The notes below the pieces were generated by a model. That model was not told the origin of the DNA and searched no databases. It saw only the letters and a list, made by a program, of their open reading frames with translations. 37,915 bases of DNA, taken from the NCBI GenBank assembly GCA_002212725.1, contig MTCR01000050.1, positions 1 through 37,915 of the forward strand, read 5' to 3'. Made by a program: the position numbers and the translations under genes. This stretch comes from Sphingobacteriales bacterium TSM_CSM. GTDB taxonomy: Bacteria > Bacteroidota > Bacteroidia > Chitinophagales > UBA2359. Positions 17,005 through 26,539 of the stretch are shown here, piece by piece (positions within the stretch are counted from its first letter, which is position 1; the number at the start of each line of letters is the position of its first letter).

Positions 17005-18321
17005 TTAAAACTTATTGTAAAACCACTTGTAAATATCGTTGCCAAAGGCAAACACCATAAGGCATAGCAGCAGAAACATGCCGGCAATCTGCGCTTTTTC
17101 AAGCACGGAATCGCTTATTTTGCGGCGGGTTATGGTTTCTATGGCAATAAACAAAATGTGCCCGCCATCAAGCGCCGGAATGGGTAAAATATTCATAAAC
17201 GCCAGCACAAACGAAAGCAGGCCGGTAATGCGCCAAAAGCGTTTCCAGTCCCATTGTCCGCCGTAAATACGGGCAATGGCAATTGGGCTGGCTAAATTAT
17301 CGCGCACGCTCAGGCGGCCGGTAAACATAAGTTTAAAGGCAATAATTTGCGAGGCCACCAGGTCATACCCGTCTTTAAAACTGTAGTGGAAAGCGCTGCC
17401 CCAGGTATAGGGTTTAAAGTTATAGGGCAGGTCAATGGCAGGAGCAAACCCCAGTTTACCACTGGTATCTACTTTTGAGGTAAGGGTAAGACTTTGCCCG
17501 TTTCGGTCAATGCCAACCTGCACCTGCCCGCCTTTAAAATTCTTAAGAACTTCGCCAATTTGTACAAAGCGGTCAATAACGGTAGAGTCAATCTGCACAA
17601 TCCGGTCGCCTTTTTGCAGGCCGGCCTGTTCGGCAAAAGAGCCGGGCATAAGCGCCTCAACGGTTACTTTTTCGTACAAGGTTCCCAAAAACGGATTTTT
17701 AATCTGCTCGTAGAAGTTATCGGGCGTTTTAATTTGAATGGTTTGTCCGTTTCTGTCAACGGTTAGGTCTGCGCCAAAAAACACTTTGGTAGAAGTAAGT
17801 TCTTTAAAACGTTCAAAAGGTTTACCGTTAATGGCGGTTATTTTATCGCCGTTCTGCAAACCAATGCTTTTAGCGGCATCGTAGGCAAAAATACCATCTT
17901 TGTTTACCTCGCTCATGGGTAAATACTCTTTTTCAAGGGTAGCCAGGAACATGGTAAAAATAACTATGCCGGCAATTACATTCATAACTACGCCGGCAAT
18001 CATAACAATAAAGCGTTGCCAGGCCGGTTTTGCCCTGAACTCCCAGGGTTGCGGTTCGCCCATCAGGGCCGATTTATCCTGTGTTTCGTCTATCATGCCC
18101 GAAATTTGCACATAGCCGCCCATTGGCAGCCAGCCTATGCCATATTCGGTTTCGCCTATTTGCTTGCTCCATATTTTTTTGCCCCAGGCATCAAAAAATA
18201 TAAAAAATTTGGGTACTCTCATGCCAAAAGCTTTTGCTGCAAGAAAATGCCCCAGTTCATGTACAAAAACCAGCAGCGAAAGCCCCAGCAGTAATTGACC
18301 AATCATTATCAGCGTTTCCAT
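17005..18321 (-). CDS. rseP: RIP metalloprotease RseP (site-2 protease)
   Basis: This 438-residue inner-membrane protease is of the site-2 family. The zinc-binding HELGH is at residues 21-25 inside the first membrane helix (VFVHELGHFLAAKAFGMRV). The GGYVQISGM segment follows, and the second active-site motif NILPIPALDGGH lies near the C-terminus. Two PDZ regions are visible in the periplasmic part (GLQNGDKITAINGKP and GLQKGDRIVQIDSTV). The family cuts membrane-bound anti-sigma factors and leftover signal peptides. The gene stands alone: no dxr, cdsA or bam genes are next to it, unlike the order in proteobacteria. A TACCTTTG -7 element lies about 95 bases upstream. Confidence 0.96.
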   Translation of the reverse strand: METLIMIGQLLLGLSLLVFVHELGHFLAAKAFGMRVPKFFIFFDAWGKKIWSKQIGETEYGIGWLPMGGYVQISGMIDETQDKSALMGEPQPWEFRAKPAWQRFIVMIAGVVMNVIAGIVIFTMFLATLEKEYLPMSEVNKDGIFAYDAAKSIGLQNGDKITAINGKPFERFKELTSTKVFFGADLTVDRNGQTIQIKTPDNFYEQIKNPFLGTLYEKVTVEALMPGSFAEQAGLQKGDRIVQIDSTVIDRFVQIGEVLKNFKGGQVQVGIDRNGQSLTLTSKVDTSGKLGFAPAIDLPYNFKPYTWGSAFHYSFKDGYDLVASQIIAFKLMFTGRLSVRDNLASPIAIARIYGGQWDWKRFWRITGLLSFVLAFMNILPIPALDGGHILFIAIETITRRKISDSVLEKAQIAGMFLLLCLMVFAFGNDIYKWFYNKF

Positions 18322-18414
18322 GTAAAGGGTACGTGTCGTTTTAGAAAATTAATGATAAAAATTTCGGAAAAGAATCAAATTCACATAAAGTCGGTTGGTT
18401 ACATTACCTTTTCG

Positions 18415-18422
18415 CAAAGGTA
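18415..18422 (-). promoter_or_regulatory. Promoter -7 element TACCTTTG for rseP
   Basis: On the minus strand the octamer fits TAnnTTTG and lies 94 bases before the rseP ATG. It overlaps one arm of a perfect inverted repeat, TACCTTT (18405-18411) and AAAGGTA (18416-18422), which could be an operator. A chance palindrome cannot be excluded. Confidence 0.45.
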
Positions 18423-18487
18423 GCCGCTATTGCAATAGGTAGGTTATGGGTTTCAATTATTACAACCATACAACGCAAAGCGTCGGG

Positions 18488-19984
18488 TTAAAGTTTGTAT
18501 GTCAGCAGGGTATCGGCAAGTTGCCTGTTATTGCTAAGGCGCGGCACTTTGTTTTGCCCGCCCAGTTTGCCAATAGATTTCATGTACTCCCTGAAAGCGC
18601 CTGTTTTAAGCGGCACTATTTTAAGGGGTTGCAACACGTTGCCCTTTATCAAATCGGCATAATAGCTGTTTTTTTGTTGCAGATATTGGTCAACTTTTTG
18701 GGTAAAATGGTTCAGGTTTTGGGGCGGGTTATCAAATTCAACCAACCATTCGTGGTAAGATTTTTCGGTTCCGGCCTGCTGTATTTTCGGGGCAACGGTA
18801 AATTCGGTAATATGTACCCCTTCGGCATTGGCGGCTTCCAACAGCGCCTGCTCTACTTCTTCGGCAATTACATGTTCTCCAAAGGCCGATATATAGTGCT
18901 TTACCCGTCCTGTTACCACTATTAAAGGCGGTTTTACCGATAAAAACTTTACCGTATCGCCCAGGTTATAGCCCCACAAACCGGCATTGCTGTTTATAAT
19001 AACGGCATAATTTACGCCCGGTTCCACTTCAGCAAGCGAAAGCCGTCGCGGATTGGCAAGGTTGATGTCGCTTACCGGAACAAACTCAAAAAATATGCCC
19101 GAATTTACGTTGAGCAACAACCCTTCTTTGTTTGGCCGGTATTGGTAGGCAATAAATCCTTCGGAAGCCGGAAATGTTTCTACCGTATCTACCCGTTTAC
19201 CAATGCTGTTTTCTAATTTGGCGCGGTAGGGCTCAAAATTTACGCCGCCATGTACCAGCAGACTGAAATTGGGAAATACCTCCCGCACACTTTTTCCGGT
19301 TTGAGCATTGATTTTGTCAAAATACATTTGTACCCAGGGCGGAATGCCGCTAATGAGCCGAACATCTTGCTTAATGGTTTCCTGCACAATTTTATCTACT
19401 TTTTCTTCCCATTCTTCCATACAGTTGGTGGCATAGGTGGGTAGCTGGTTGCGGCGCCAAATTGCCGGAATATGGTGGTTTACAATGCCCGAAAGCCTGC
19501 CGGTAAGAATGCCCGATTTTGTTTCCAGTACAGGGCTGCCCGAAAGATACACCATTTTACCATCAAAAAAAGCAGTATTGCCCGTTTGATGGGCATACAA
19601 CATAACCGCATTGCGGGCGCTGTTGAAATGGTTGGCTATGGAAGCGCGCGTAATGGGTATGTACTTGGTGCCCGATGTTGTACCCGATGTTTTGGCAAAA
19701 TACAACGGCTTTCCGGGCCAAAATACATTGCTTTGCCCGTTCAGCAATGGTTCGGTATATGGTTTAAGCGCCTCGTAATCGCGTATGGGAACCCGCTCTT
19801 TAAAGTCTGCATAGGTTTTTATGTTTTCAAACCCATGCTCTTTACCAAATAAAGTATGTTTAGCTTCAGAAAGTAATTTATTAAACCATGTCTGCTGAAT
19901 TTCGGCAGACCTGAAAGCCCATTTTTCCACGTTGCCTGCTATCCAGCCCGAAAGCGGTTTGCCTAATGTTGCCCTTAAACCCAT
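18488..19984 (-). CDS. GH3-family acyl-adenylate amide synthetase
   Basis: This 498-residue protein belongs to the GH3 family, first known from plants as auxin- and jasmonate-amino acid synthetases. Members adenylate a carboxylic acid and join it to an amine. The ATP-binding motif is clear: YFAKTSGTTSGTKYIPIT. Also seen are the central segment with VHGGVNFEPYR, ETFPASEGFIAYQ, and the NLGDTVKFLSVKPPLIVVTGR hinge region leading to the small C-terminal domain. GH3-like genes are widespread in Bacteroidota, where their substrate is not established. It begins 47 bases after the M42 peptidase stop and is probably co-transcribed with it from the promoter near 21070. Confidence 0.9.
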   Translation of the reverse strand: MGLRATLGKPLSGWIAGNVEKWAFRSAEIQQTWFNKLLSEAKHTLFGKEHGFENIKTYADFKERVPIRDYEALKPYTEPLLNGQSNVFWPGKPLYFAKTSGTTSGTKYIPITRASIANHFNSARNAVMLYAHQTGNTAFFDGKMVYLSGSPVLETKSGILTGRLSGIVNHHIPAIWRRNQLPTYATNCMEEWEEKVDKIVQETIKQDVRLISGIPPWVQMYFDKINAQTGKSVREVFPNFSLLVHGGVNFEPYRAKLENSIGKRVDTVETFPASEGFIAYQYRPNKEGLLLNVNSGIFFEFVPVSDINLANPRRLSLAEVEPGVNYAVIINSNAGLWGYNLGDTVKFLSVKPPLIVVTGRVKHYISAFGEHVIAEEVEQALLEAANAEGVHITEFTVAPKIQQAGTEKSYHEWLVEFDNPPQNLNHFTQKVDQYLQQKNSYYADLIKGNVLQPLKIVPLKTGAFREYMKSIGKLGGQNKVPRLSNNRQLADTLLTYKL

Positions 19985-20031
19985 GTTTTACCCGGTAAAT
20001 GTTTAAAATAAATATGTTTTTGTATCGTTGG

Positions 20032-21039
20032 CTATAGCTGGTTGATGTAGGCCATGCAAAGGTCAATGGTGGCTTCAATGCCTTTTTTATGCGTGCGTTC
20101 CATGCCGTGCGAGGCAGCTACGCCCGGCCCGATGAGGGCTACTCTGAAATCATTGCCGGCTCTTAGTGCAGCCGAACCATCGGAGCCGTAGTAGGGGTAA
20201 ATGTCTATTTTACAGGGTATTTGATGTGTTTCGGCAAGCTGCACTAATTTTTTCCTGAACTGGTAGTCATACGGCCCGCTGCTGTCTTTGGCGCATATTG
20301 AGCAATGTTGCTCGTTGCCCTCGCAGCCGGTGCCAACCACGCCCATATCAATAACCAGCAGTTCCTCTATGGTGGCGGCATACCCCCCTGACCCGCCATG
20401 ACCCACCTCCTCGTAGTTGGAAAAAAACAGTTCAACCGGCGCATGTTGCTTGCGCGCCGCCATGCGTCTTGCAATTTCAAACAATACAAAGCAACCCGCT
20501 TTATTATCCATAAAACGCGATTTAATATAGCCGCTTGGCAACTCCTGATATCGGGTGTCAAAACAAATAATATCGCCCACTTGAATGCCCAATTGCTCGG
20601 TATCGGCTTTTTTTTGCACCGGCTCGTCAATTCTTATGTGCATACTGCCAATATCGCGTTTAGTGGCTGCCGCTTCGGCGTTTACATGGGTGGAGGGGTT
20701 GTTTAGCAATAACGTGCCGGTGTAAACCTTGTCGGCAAGGGTATAAATGCGGCAGTATTCACCCTCAAAACTGTTGAGCAATGGGCCGCCCAATAATGAT
20801 ATGCCCAAAGTGCCATCGGCGTTAATGCGCGAAACAATAGCGCCCAACGTGTCGGTATGTGCCGCAATGGCTAAACGCGGTTTGCTGCCCAAGGCACAGG
20901 TAACTGCCTGTTTATTGGTATATTGAGGTTTCCACCCATAAGTGCCGAGCAGGTGGTGTATGTATTGCGCCGCTTTTTGTGTGTAACCGGTGGGCGAATC
21001 TATGGCAACTAATTCCTGCAGTGCCTGATAACTAAGCAT
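20032..21039 (-). CDS. M42-family metallopeptidase
   Basis: The 335-residue product has the features of M42 (glutamyl/deblocking) aminopeptidases. The zinc ligand motif AAHTDTLG is near residue 60, FMDNKAGCFVLFE carries the bridging aspartate, FSNYEEVGHGG holds the catalytic glutamate pair, and IDMGVVG and the final histidine in GVAASHGMERTH complete the set. Such enzymes form large tetrahedral complexes that trim short peptides in the cytoplasm; some are mislabelled as endoglucanases. The start at 21039 gives the usual length and lies 28 bases after a TATTTTTG -7 element. It is the first gene of a likely operon with the GH3 enzyme. Confidence 0.93.
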   Translation of the reverse strand: MLSYQALQELVAIDSPTGYTQKAAQYIHHLLGTYGWKPQYTNKQAVTCALGSKPRLAIAAHTDTLGAIVSRINADGTLGISLLGGPLLNSFEGEYCRIYTLADKVYTGTLLLNNPSTHVNAEAAATKRDIGSMHIRIDEPVQKKADTEQLGIQVGDIICFDTRYQELPSGYIKSRFMDNKAGCFVLFEIARRMAARKQHAPVELFFSNYEEVGHGGSGGYAATIEELLVIDMGVVGTGCEGNEQHCSICAKDSSGPYDYQFRKKLVQLAETHQIPCKIDIYPYYGSDGSAALRAGNDFRVALIGPGVAASHGMERTHKKGIEATIDLCMAYINQL

Positions 21040-21066
21040 AATTTGACAGCATTTTAATTAAGCGTG

Positions 21067-21074
21067 CAAAAATA
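21067..21074 (-). promoter_or_regulatory. Promoter -7 element TATTTTTG for the M42-GH3 operon
   Basis: On the minus strand this fits TAnnTTTG and lies 28 bases before the M42 ATG. The intergenic region 21040-21367 (328 bases) holds this element and a divergent one at 21313-21320, and nothing else I can support. Confidence 0.6.
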
Positions 21075-21312
21075 CAAAATAATAGGTCAGGAAAGTTGGT
21101 TTGTGTTGCACTTTTTGCCAATGTTTATATTGTGCAGGTGCAGTAAACTGCTTTGGCTGCGCTTTACAACATAGCGCAGCTTAAATTGGTTGCGCGCAGG
21201 CTGTTGCCGAACCATCAATTGCAGGTCTGTTACATACAGCCTCTGTTGCACAATACCTCAGTAGAGGCACAAATTTATATAAAACGGGCAACCGTTTCAC
21301 AACAGCTACTTG

Positions 21313-21320
21313 TAAATTTG
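21313..21320 (+). promoter_or_regulatory. Promoter -7 element TAAATTTG for the ATP-grasp gene
   Basis: The octamer fits TAnnTTTG, is followed by GCA as is common in this phylum, and lies 47 bases before the ATG at 21368. Confidence 0.55.
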
Positions 21321-21367
21321 CACTTTTTATTGTTACTTGCAGGCTCAATATTAAAGCACCCCTACTT

Positions 21368-22600
21368 ATGGAAAACATCGTTATGGAACCCCTTAACCTG
21401 TTATGCATAGCATCGTATTTTAAAGGAATAGATTTTTTAAAAGCAGCCAAAACACAGGGCTGCAACATTTATTTGGTTACTTCCAAAAAGCTGGAAAACA
21501 AACCCTGGCCGCGCGAAGTGTTGAGCGATATTTTTTACATGAACCAACAGGAAGACGGCTCCTGGAATTTGGAAGACCTGAAAGCCGGTTTGGCTTACCA
21601 CATGCGCAGCACTCCAATACACCGCATTGTTGCTTTAGATGATTTTGATGTGGAACGTGCCGCTTTTTTGCGCGAGCATTTTCGCATACCGGGTATGGGC
21701 CAAACCACTGCCCGACATTTCAGAGATAAACTGGCCATGCGCATGTGCGCTTTGGAAGCCGGCATTCTGGTGCCACCGTTCAGCCCGTTGTTTAACGATG
21801 AACAAATTCACGAATACACCCGGCAAACAGCACCCCCCTGGGTGGTAAAACCCCGGAGCGAAGCCTCATCGGCGGGTATTACCAAGGTTTACAACACCGA
21901 AGAACTTTGGCAACTGCTCAACCATAAACTGGCCGATGACCGGCATAATTTCCTCATAGAACAATTTACCCCCGGCACTGTTTACCACGTCGATTCGCTT
22001 ACCGTTGACGGACAAGTGGTGTTTGCCCAGGCATCGCGCTACCTAAACACGCCTTTTGAAGTAGCACACAGCGGCGGTATTTTCCGCTCCTGCACCGTAG
22101 AGTACGGTTCGCAGGAAGAACAGGAACTGCTGCAACTCAATGAACAAATTTTACAAGCTTTCGGAATGCGTTTCAGCGCTTCGCATACCGAAATAATACG
22201 CTCCAATGAAAACGGACGCTTGTATTTTCTCGAAACTTCGTCGCGCGTGGGCGGGGCACATATTGCCGAACAGGTGGCTTTTGCAACAGGGGTAAATCTG
22301 TGGGCAGAATGGGCAAAAATTGAGATTGCCATGGCAAGGCAACTGCCGTATGTGCTGCCACCGGTAAAAAAAGAATATTCGGGCATAATTATTTCCCTTA
22401 CCCGGCAAGAATATCCCGACGATTCGGGCTTTACCGACCCCGAAATTTGCTGGCGTATGCAAAACAATCCCTACCATATCGGGTTTATTCTTACATCAAA
22501 AAGCCGGGAACGCATCTTACACCTGCTTAATGAATACGCGCAAAGAATTTACGGGAATTTTCATGCCTCGGCGCCTGCGCCCGATAAGCCGGCACATTAA
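21368..22600 (+). CDS. ATP-grasp domain carboxylate ligase
   Basis: This 410-residue stand-alone ATP-grasp enzyme has an N-terminal Rossmann-like preATP-grasp region (LLCIASYFKGIDFLKAAKTQG, then ALDDFDVERAAFLREHF). The ATP-grasp fold follows: lid-forming KPRSEASSAG, nucleotide-contacting FLIEQFTPGTVYHVDSL, and the metal-binding FLETSSRVGGAHIAE, which corresponds to the E...N/S.R motif of biotin carboxylase-like members. The family joins a carboxylate to an amine or thiol through an acyl phosphate. The substrate cannot be told from sequence. A second in-frame ATG at 21383 would shorten it by five residues. It stands alone between the M42 operon and porZ. Confidence 0.88.
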   Translation: MENIVMEPLNLLCIASYFKGIDFLKAAKTQGCNIYLVTSKKLENKPWPREVLSDIFYMNQQEDGSWNLEDLKAGLAYHMRSTPIHRIVALDDFDVERAAFLREHFRIPGMGQTTARHFRDKLAMRMCALEAGILVPPFSPLFNDEQIHEYTRQTAPPWVVKPRSEASSAGITKVYNTEELWQLLNHKLADDRHNFLIEQFTPGTVYHVDSLTVDGQVVFAQASRYLNTPFEVAHSGGIFRSCTVEYGSQEEQELLQLNEQILQAFGMRFSASHTEIIRSNENGRLYFLETSSRVGGAHIAEQVAFATGVNLWAEWAKIEIAMARQLPYVLPPVKKEYSGIIISLTRQEYPDDSGFTDPEICWRMQNNPYHIGFILTSKSRERILHLLNEYAQRIYGNFHASAPAPDKPAH

Positions 22601-22715
22601 ACCCCGGCTGCTTGTATTCATTTCGGGTAAAACAGTGCCCTGCATCCAACCTTTTTGCATTTCCCTGCATCAAAGTAGGGTCAAACGGTTTATTTCACAA
22701 CTGCCATAACCATTT

Positions 22716-25037
22716 ATGCGCAAAAAATTAATGTATATTGTTGCCCTCTTGTTCGGGGCGTTTGCCGTACCGGCGTTTGCCCAGCAACAGGCCATAGGCA
22801 ACTGGCAGGTATATTTACCACAAACCGATGCCACGGCCATTGCCCCGGCGGGCAATAAAGTGTATGTAGGTACAAAATACTACCTCTATGAATATAATAT
22901 TGCCGATGGCTCGGTGCGAACTTTGTCGGGGTTAAACGGTTTCAGCGAGTTGGGCATTGCCCGGCTGGCTTATAACAGTGCGGTAAGCGCTTTGGTTGTA
23001 ACCTATAACAGCGCCAATATAGATGTTTGGAAAGACGGAAAGGTAAAGAATTACCCCGATATAAAACGCTCCAATATTGCGGGCGAAAAGCAAATTTACC
23101 ACCTGCTGCCCGAAGGCGAGAAAATGTACCTGTCGTGCAGCTTTGGTATTGTGGTGTTTAATCTGGCATCGGGCGAGTTTGAAGATACTTTCGTTATCGG
23201 GCCAAACGGCGCAAATATCAAGGTTTATCAGTTAGCTATTCACAACAATCTGATTGTAGCCGCTACAGAAAACGGTTTGTACCAGGCCGATTTAACCAAC
23301 CCCAACCTGGCCTTTTATACCAACTGGCAGCAAAACACACATATTGCACCTGCCGGGCAGCCGGTAGCGCATGTGGTATATGCCAACAACCGTTTTTTTG
23401 CTGAAACAGACGGCATACTCTACCAATCGGCAGATTTAACCCAATGGGAACCGGTTTATGGCAATGCAGGCTGGTGCATTCAAGCCGTTGAAACCGCTTA
23501 TGACAAAGTAGCCATTTGCGAATGGAACGGCAGTTGTACAGCCGGCAGTGCTACTGCAGGCAGGGTGGCCGTAATTAACCCCGATTTTTCTGTTGATTTA
23601 TTTGAAAAATGGGATGTTAACCGCCCCGTACAGGCATTTCCCGATGAATGGGGTAATGTTTGGGCTGCCGACCTTTGGCAAAGTTTAGCCATCATGGGCG
23701 CCAATTTTTCGCAAACCATTGTGCCCGAAGGCCCTTACAGCGCCAACGTTTTTGGGCTAACCGCCGAGAACAACCGCGTATGGGTGGCAAATGGCGGTAT
23801 TAATTACTCAAACTGGAACGCTTTAGACCGCCGCGAGGGGTTTGGTATATATGAAAACGGTATATGGCAGGGTTATGGCGAGCGGAATACGCCGTTTTTA
23901 ACCAACAAATTAGATTTATTGCAAATCATAAAACACCCGGCCCAAAACCTGTATTACATTGCTTCTTACTATGCAGGGTTGCTAACCTACAACGGCGCCG
24001 ATTATACCCTTTACAACCCGCAAAACAGCACCCTCCAAACTGCGGTGGGCGATGCGCGGTGCAGGGTTAGCGGCCTGACCTTCGATTCGGCCGGTAATCT
24101 TTGGGTGTCTAATTTCGGCGCGCCAAAAGCTTTGTCGGTTCTTACGGCGCAGGGCGAGTGGCAATCTTTTACCACTCCCTTTATTACCGGCGACCCCCCT
24201 AACCCGCTTACCCAAATATTGGTAGATGACTATGACCAGAAATGGGTGGTTGCGCATAAAAACGGGCTTCTGGTCTTTAACCACGGCACAAGCCTGCAAA
24301 GCACCACCGACGATAACTATAAACTGCTCAAAAGCGGTTCGGGGTTGGGCAATTTGCCTTCAAACGAGGTAACCTGTATTGCCAAAGACAAAGACGGCGC
24401 CATTTGGGTGGGAACCGGCAAGGGAATAGGGGTGTACTATTGCCCTTATGCCATTTTTACCAACGGCTGCGATGCGGTAAAACCCTATGTAGAGGTTACC
24501 GGCTACGGCGCTTACCTGCTCGAAACCGAAGTGGTGCGGGCAATTGCTGTTGACGGCGCAAACCGAAAATGGGTTGGTACCGAAAACGGGTTATGGCTGC
24601 TTTCGCCCGATGGAACTGTGCCATTGCAATATTTTACCACCCAAAACAGCCCGTTGTTGTCAAACTTTATTACCGCCATTGCCATAAACGGGCAAAGCGG
24701 CGAGGTATATATTGGTACCGACCGCGGGTTGGTGTCTTACCGCTCCGATGCTACCGAGTCCACAAATGCTAACGGCAAACTGCTGGTTTTTCCTAACCCG
24801 GTGCGTCCCGAATATGAGGGAAACATTGCTATACAAGGATTAGCACAAAACGCCAATGTTAAAATTACCGACGTAGCCGGCAATCTGGTTTTTGAAACCA
24901 CCGCCAATGGCGGAACAGCCATTTGGAATGGTAAAGATTATACAGGCAAAAAAGCTGCTTCGGGTGTGTATCTTATTTTTGGCAGCAATTCCGATGGCAG
25001 TGATAATGTAACCGGCAAGTTGATGATAATACGGTAG
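22716..25037 (+). CDS. porZ: PorZ-like type IX secretion system protein with C-terminal sorting domain
   Basis: The product has 773 residues, close to the 776 I recall for PorZ of Porphyromonas gingivalis. A signal peptide ends AFAQQ. The two beta-propellers open with GNWQVYLPQTDATAIAPAGN and show blade signatures such as GNKVYVGTKYYLYEYN, NGFSELGIARLAYN, DKDGAIWVGTGKGIGVYY and GANRKWVGTENGLWLL (the two-component-regulator-propeller type). The last 80 residues are a T9SS type A sorting domain: LVFPNPVRPEYEGN, then VKITDVAGNLVFE and ASGVYLI. PorZ is a surface member of the attachment complex that delivers A-LPS for cargo anchoring. Assignment rests on overall architecture and the N-terminal segment; another propeller protein with a sorting domain is the alternative. 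Confidence 0.75.
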   Translation: MRKKLMYIVALLFGAFAVPAFAQQQAIGNWQVYLPQTDATAIAPAGNKVYVGTKYYLYEYNIADGSVRTLSGLNGFSELGIARLAYNSAVSALVVTYNSANIDVWKDGKVKNYPDIKRSNIAGEKQIYHLLPEGEKMYLSCSFGIVVFNLASGEFEDTFVIGPNGANIKVYQLAIHNNLIVAATENGLYQADLTNPNLAFYTNWQQNTHIAPAGQPVAHVVYANNRFFAETDGILYQSADLTQWEPVYGNAGWCIQAVETAYDKVAICEWNGSCTAGSATAGRVAVINPDFSVDLFEKWDVNRPVQAFPDEWGNVWAADLWQSLAIMGANFSQTIVPEGPYSANVFGLTAENNRVWVANGGINYSNWNALDRREGFGIYENGIWQGYGERNTPFLTNKLDLLQIIKHPAQNLYYIASYYAGLLTYNGADYTLYNPQNSTLQTAVGDARCRVSGLTFDSAGNLWVSNFGAPKALSVLTAQGEWQSFTTPFITGDPPNPLTQILVDDYDQKWVVAHKNGLLVFNHGTSLQSTTDDNYKLLKSGSGLGNLPSNEVTCIAKDKDGAIWVGTGKGIGVYYCPYAIFTNGCDAVKPYVEVTGYGAYLLETEVVRAIAVDGANRKWVGTENGLWLLSPDGTVPLQYFTTQNSPLLSNFITAIAINGQSGEVYIGTDRGLVSYRSDATESTNANGKLLVFPNPVRPEYEGNIAIQGLAQNANVKITDVAGNLVFETTANGGTAIWNGKDYTGKKAASGVYLIFGSNSDGSDNVTGKLMIIR

Positions 25038-25097
25038 CCGTTTGTTGGGCATTGCCATTTTTGCAATAAAAAAACAAGTTAAGACCGCCTGAATGCT

Positions 25098-26510
25098 ATG
25101 TATAACAAAAACCTGTTTCCTTTTTTGGGGAGCCTGCAGTGGCGTGTCTTGTGCTTAATGGCAGCAGCAATTTGTTGTAACGGATGCACCCCCGAAACTC
25201 CTGCACCCAACATAATCTTCATTCTTGCCGATGATTTGGGTGCCGGTGATTTGGGCTGTTACGGCGCACCCGATGCGCTTACGCCCAACCTTGATGCCCT
25301 GGCGGTAGATGGCATGAAGTTTGTAAATTTTTATGCTGCAAGTCCTGTTTGCTCGCCCACCCGCGCAGCCTTACTGAGCGGGCAACACCCGTATGAAACC
25401 GGAGTTCAGGGGGTAATACGCACCAACCCTGCCGATAGCTGGGGCTACCTGCTGCCACAGATAACACTGCTCCCTCAACACTTAAAGGAGCAAGGTTACC
25501 AAACGGCGCTAATTGGCAAATGGCATCTTGGATTAGAAGCGCCCAACTTGCCCAACCTGCGCGGATTTGATTATTTTGAAGGGTTTTTAGGCGATAAAAT
25601 GGACGATTATTACACCCATTTGCGCGAAGGGCAGAATTACCTGCGCCGCAATGCCGATACCATTAACCCGGCGGGGCACGCCACCGATTTGTTTACCCAA
25701 TGGGCGTGCAATTTTTTGCGACTTGCTGCCGGAAAAAGTAAGCCTTTTTTTCTGTACCTGGCCTACAACGCACCGCACAACCCCATACAGCCGCCTGCTG
25801 AGTGGGTTGGCACTTACCGCAAGCGTTACCCCCAAACGCCCGATAAAAGGGCAGATTACGGCGCTTTTGTTGCCCACCTCGACGATGGAATTGGCAAGGT
25901 GCTGCGTTTGCTGGACAGCCTGCAGATTTCGGGGCAAACAATGGTTATTTTTACTTCAGATAACGGGGCAAGCTTGCAGCACGGAGGGAGCAACGGCAGT
26001 TTGCGCAGCGGTAAACCCACCTTGTATGAAGGCGGACTGAAAGTGCCCATGCTCATAAGGTACACAGGAGTAGTAGCGCCCAACAGTGTTGCCATGCAAA
26101 CCGCCATAACCACCGATATTTCAGCCACAATTGCAGCCTTGCCCGCTTTCAGGAATAAATTTTCTGTTCCTGTTGCGGGGGTTAGTTTGTTGCCGGTTTT
26201 ACAGGGCAGTGCGGCTGCCGATTCGGTTTTGGCAAGCCGCCTGTTATACTGGTTTTACCGCGAAGGAGGCGATGTATTTGGCACGGGCGCCACAATAGAA
26301 GCGTGCCGGCAGGGCAACTTCAAACTCCTGCGCCCCTTGCCCGGTGCGGCTCCCGAACTCTATAACCTGCAAACAGACCCCGCCGAAACAACCAACCTGG
26401 CCTTAACCGATACCATAACCTTCAATAACTTACTTAAACTATTGCTGCAACAAACGGAGCAAGCCATAAAAATACCCTACCAACCCCCGCAACCTGCCAT
26501 ACAGAAGTAA
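25098..26510 (+). CDS. Lipoprotein sulfatase (formylglycine-dependent)
   Basis: This 470-residue member of the alkaline phosphatase-like sulfatase family begins with a hydrophobic signal and cysteines at ICCNGC (residues 25-30), so a lipoprotein anchor is likely. Metal ligands appear in IIFILADDLGAGDLG (D45, D46). The active-site CSPTR at 85-89 fits the CxPxR signal for conversion of Cys to formylglycine, followed by AALLSGQHPYETGV. Later GKWHLG and FTSDNGA complete the site. It should hydrolyse sulfate esters of glycans or small molecules in the periplasm; the substrate is not predictable. No maturase (anSME) is in the window. The gene follows porZ by 60 bases and may be co-transcribed. Confidence 0.92.
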   Translation: MYNKNLFPFLGSLQWRVLCLMAAAICCNGCTPETPAPNIIFILADDLGAGDLGCYGAPDALTPNLDALAVDGMKFVNFYAASPVCSPTRAALLSGQHPYETGVQGVIRTNPADSWGYLLPQITLLPQHLKEQGYQTALIGKWHLGLEAPNLPNLRGFDYFEGFLGDKMDDYYTHLREGQNYLRRNADTINPAGHATDLFTQWACNFLRLAAGKSKPFFLYLAYNAPHNPIQPPAEWVGTYRKRYPQTPDKRADYGAFVAHLDDGIGKVLRLLDSLQISGQTMVIFTSDNGASLQHGGSNGSLRSGKPTLYEGGLKVPMLIRYTGVVAPNSVAMQTAITTDISATIAALPAFRNKFSVPVAGVSLLPVLQGSAAADSVLASRLLYWFYREGGDVFGTGATIEACRQGNFKLLRPLPGAAPELYNLQTDPAETTNLALTDTITFNNLLKLLLQQTEQAIKIPYQPPQPAIQK

Positions 26511-26512
26511 AA

Positions 26513-26539
26513 AAAGGTACTTATTTAGGTAGTACCTTT
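26513..26539 (+). terminator. Hairpin after the sulfatase gene
   Basis: AAAGGTAC (26513-26520) and GTACCTTT (26532-26539) pair perfectly over 8 bp, right after the stop codon. The T run is short (TTTGTTG). The right arm overlaps the end of the MITE-like element, so the hairpin may be a by-product of that element serving as a terminator. Confidence 0.45.
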
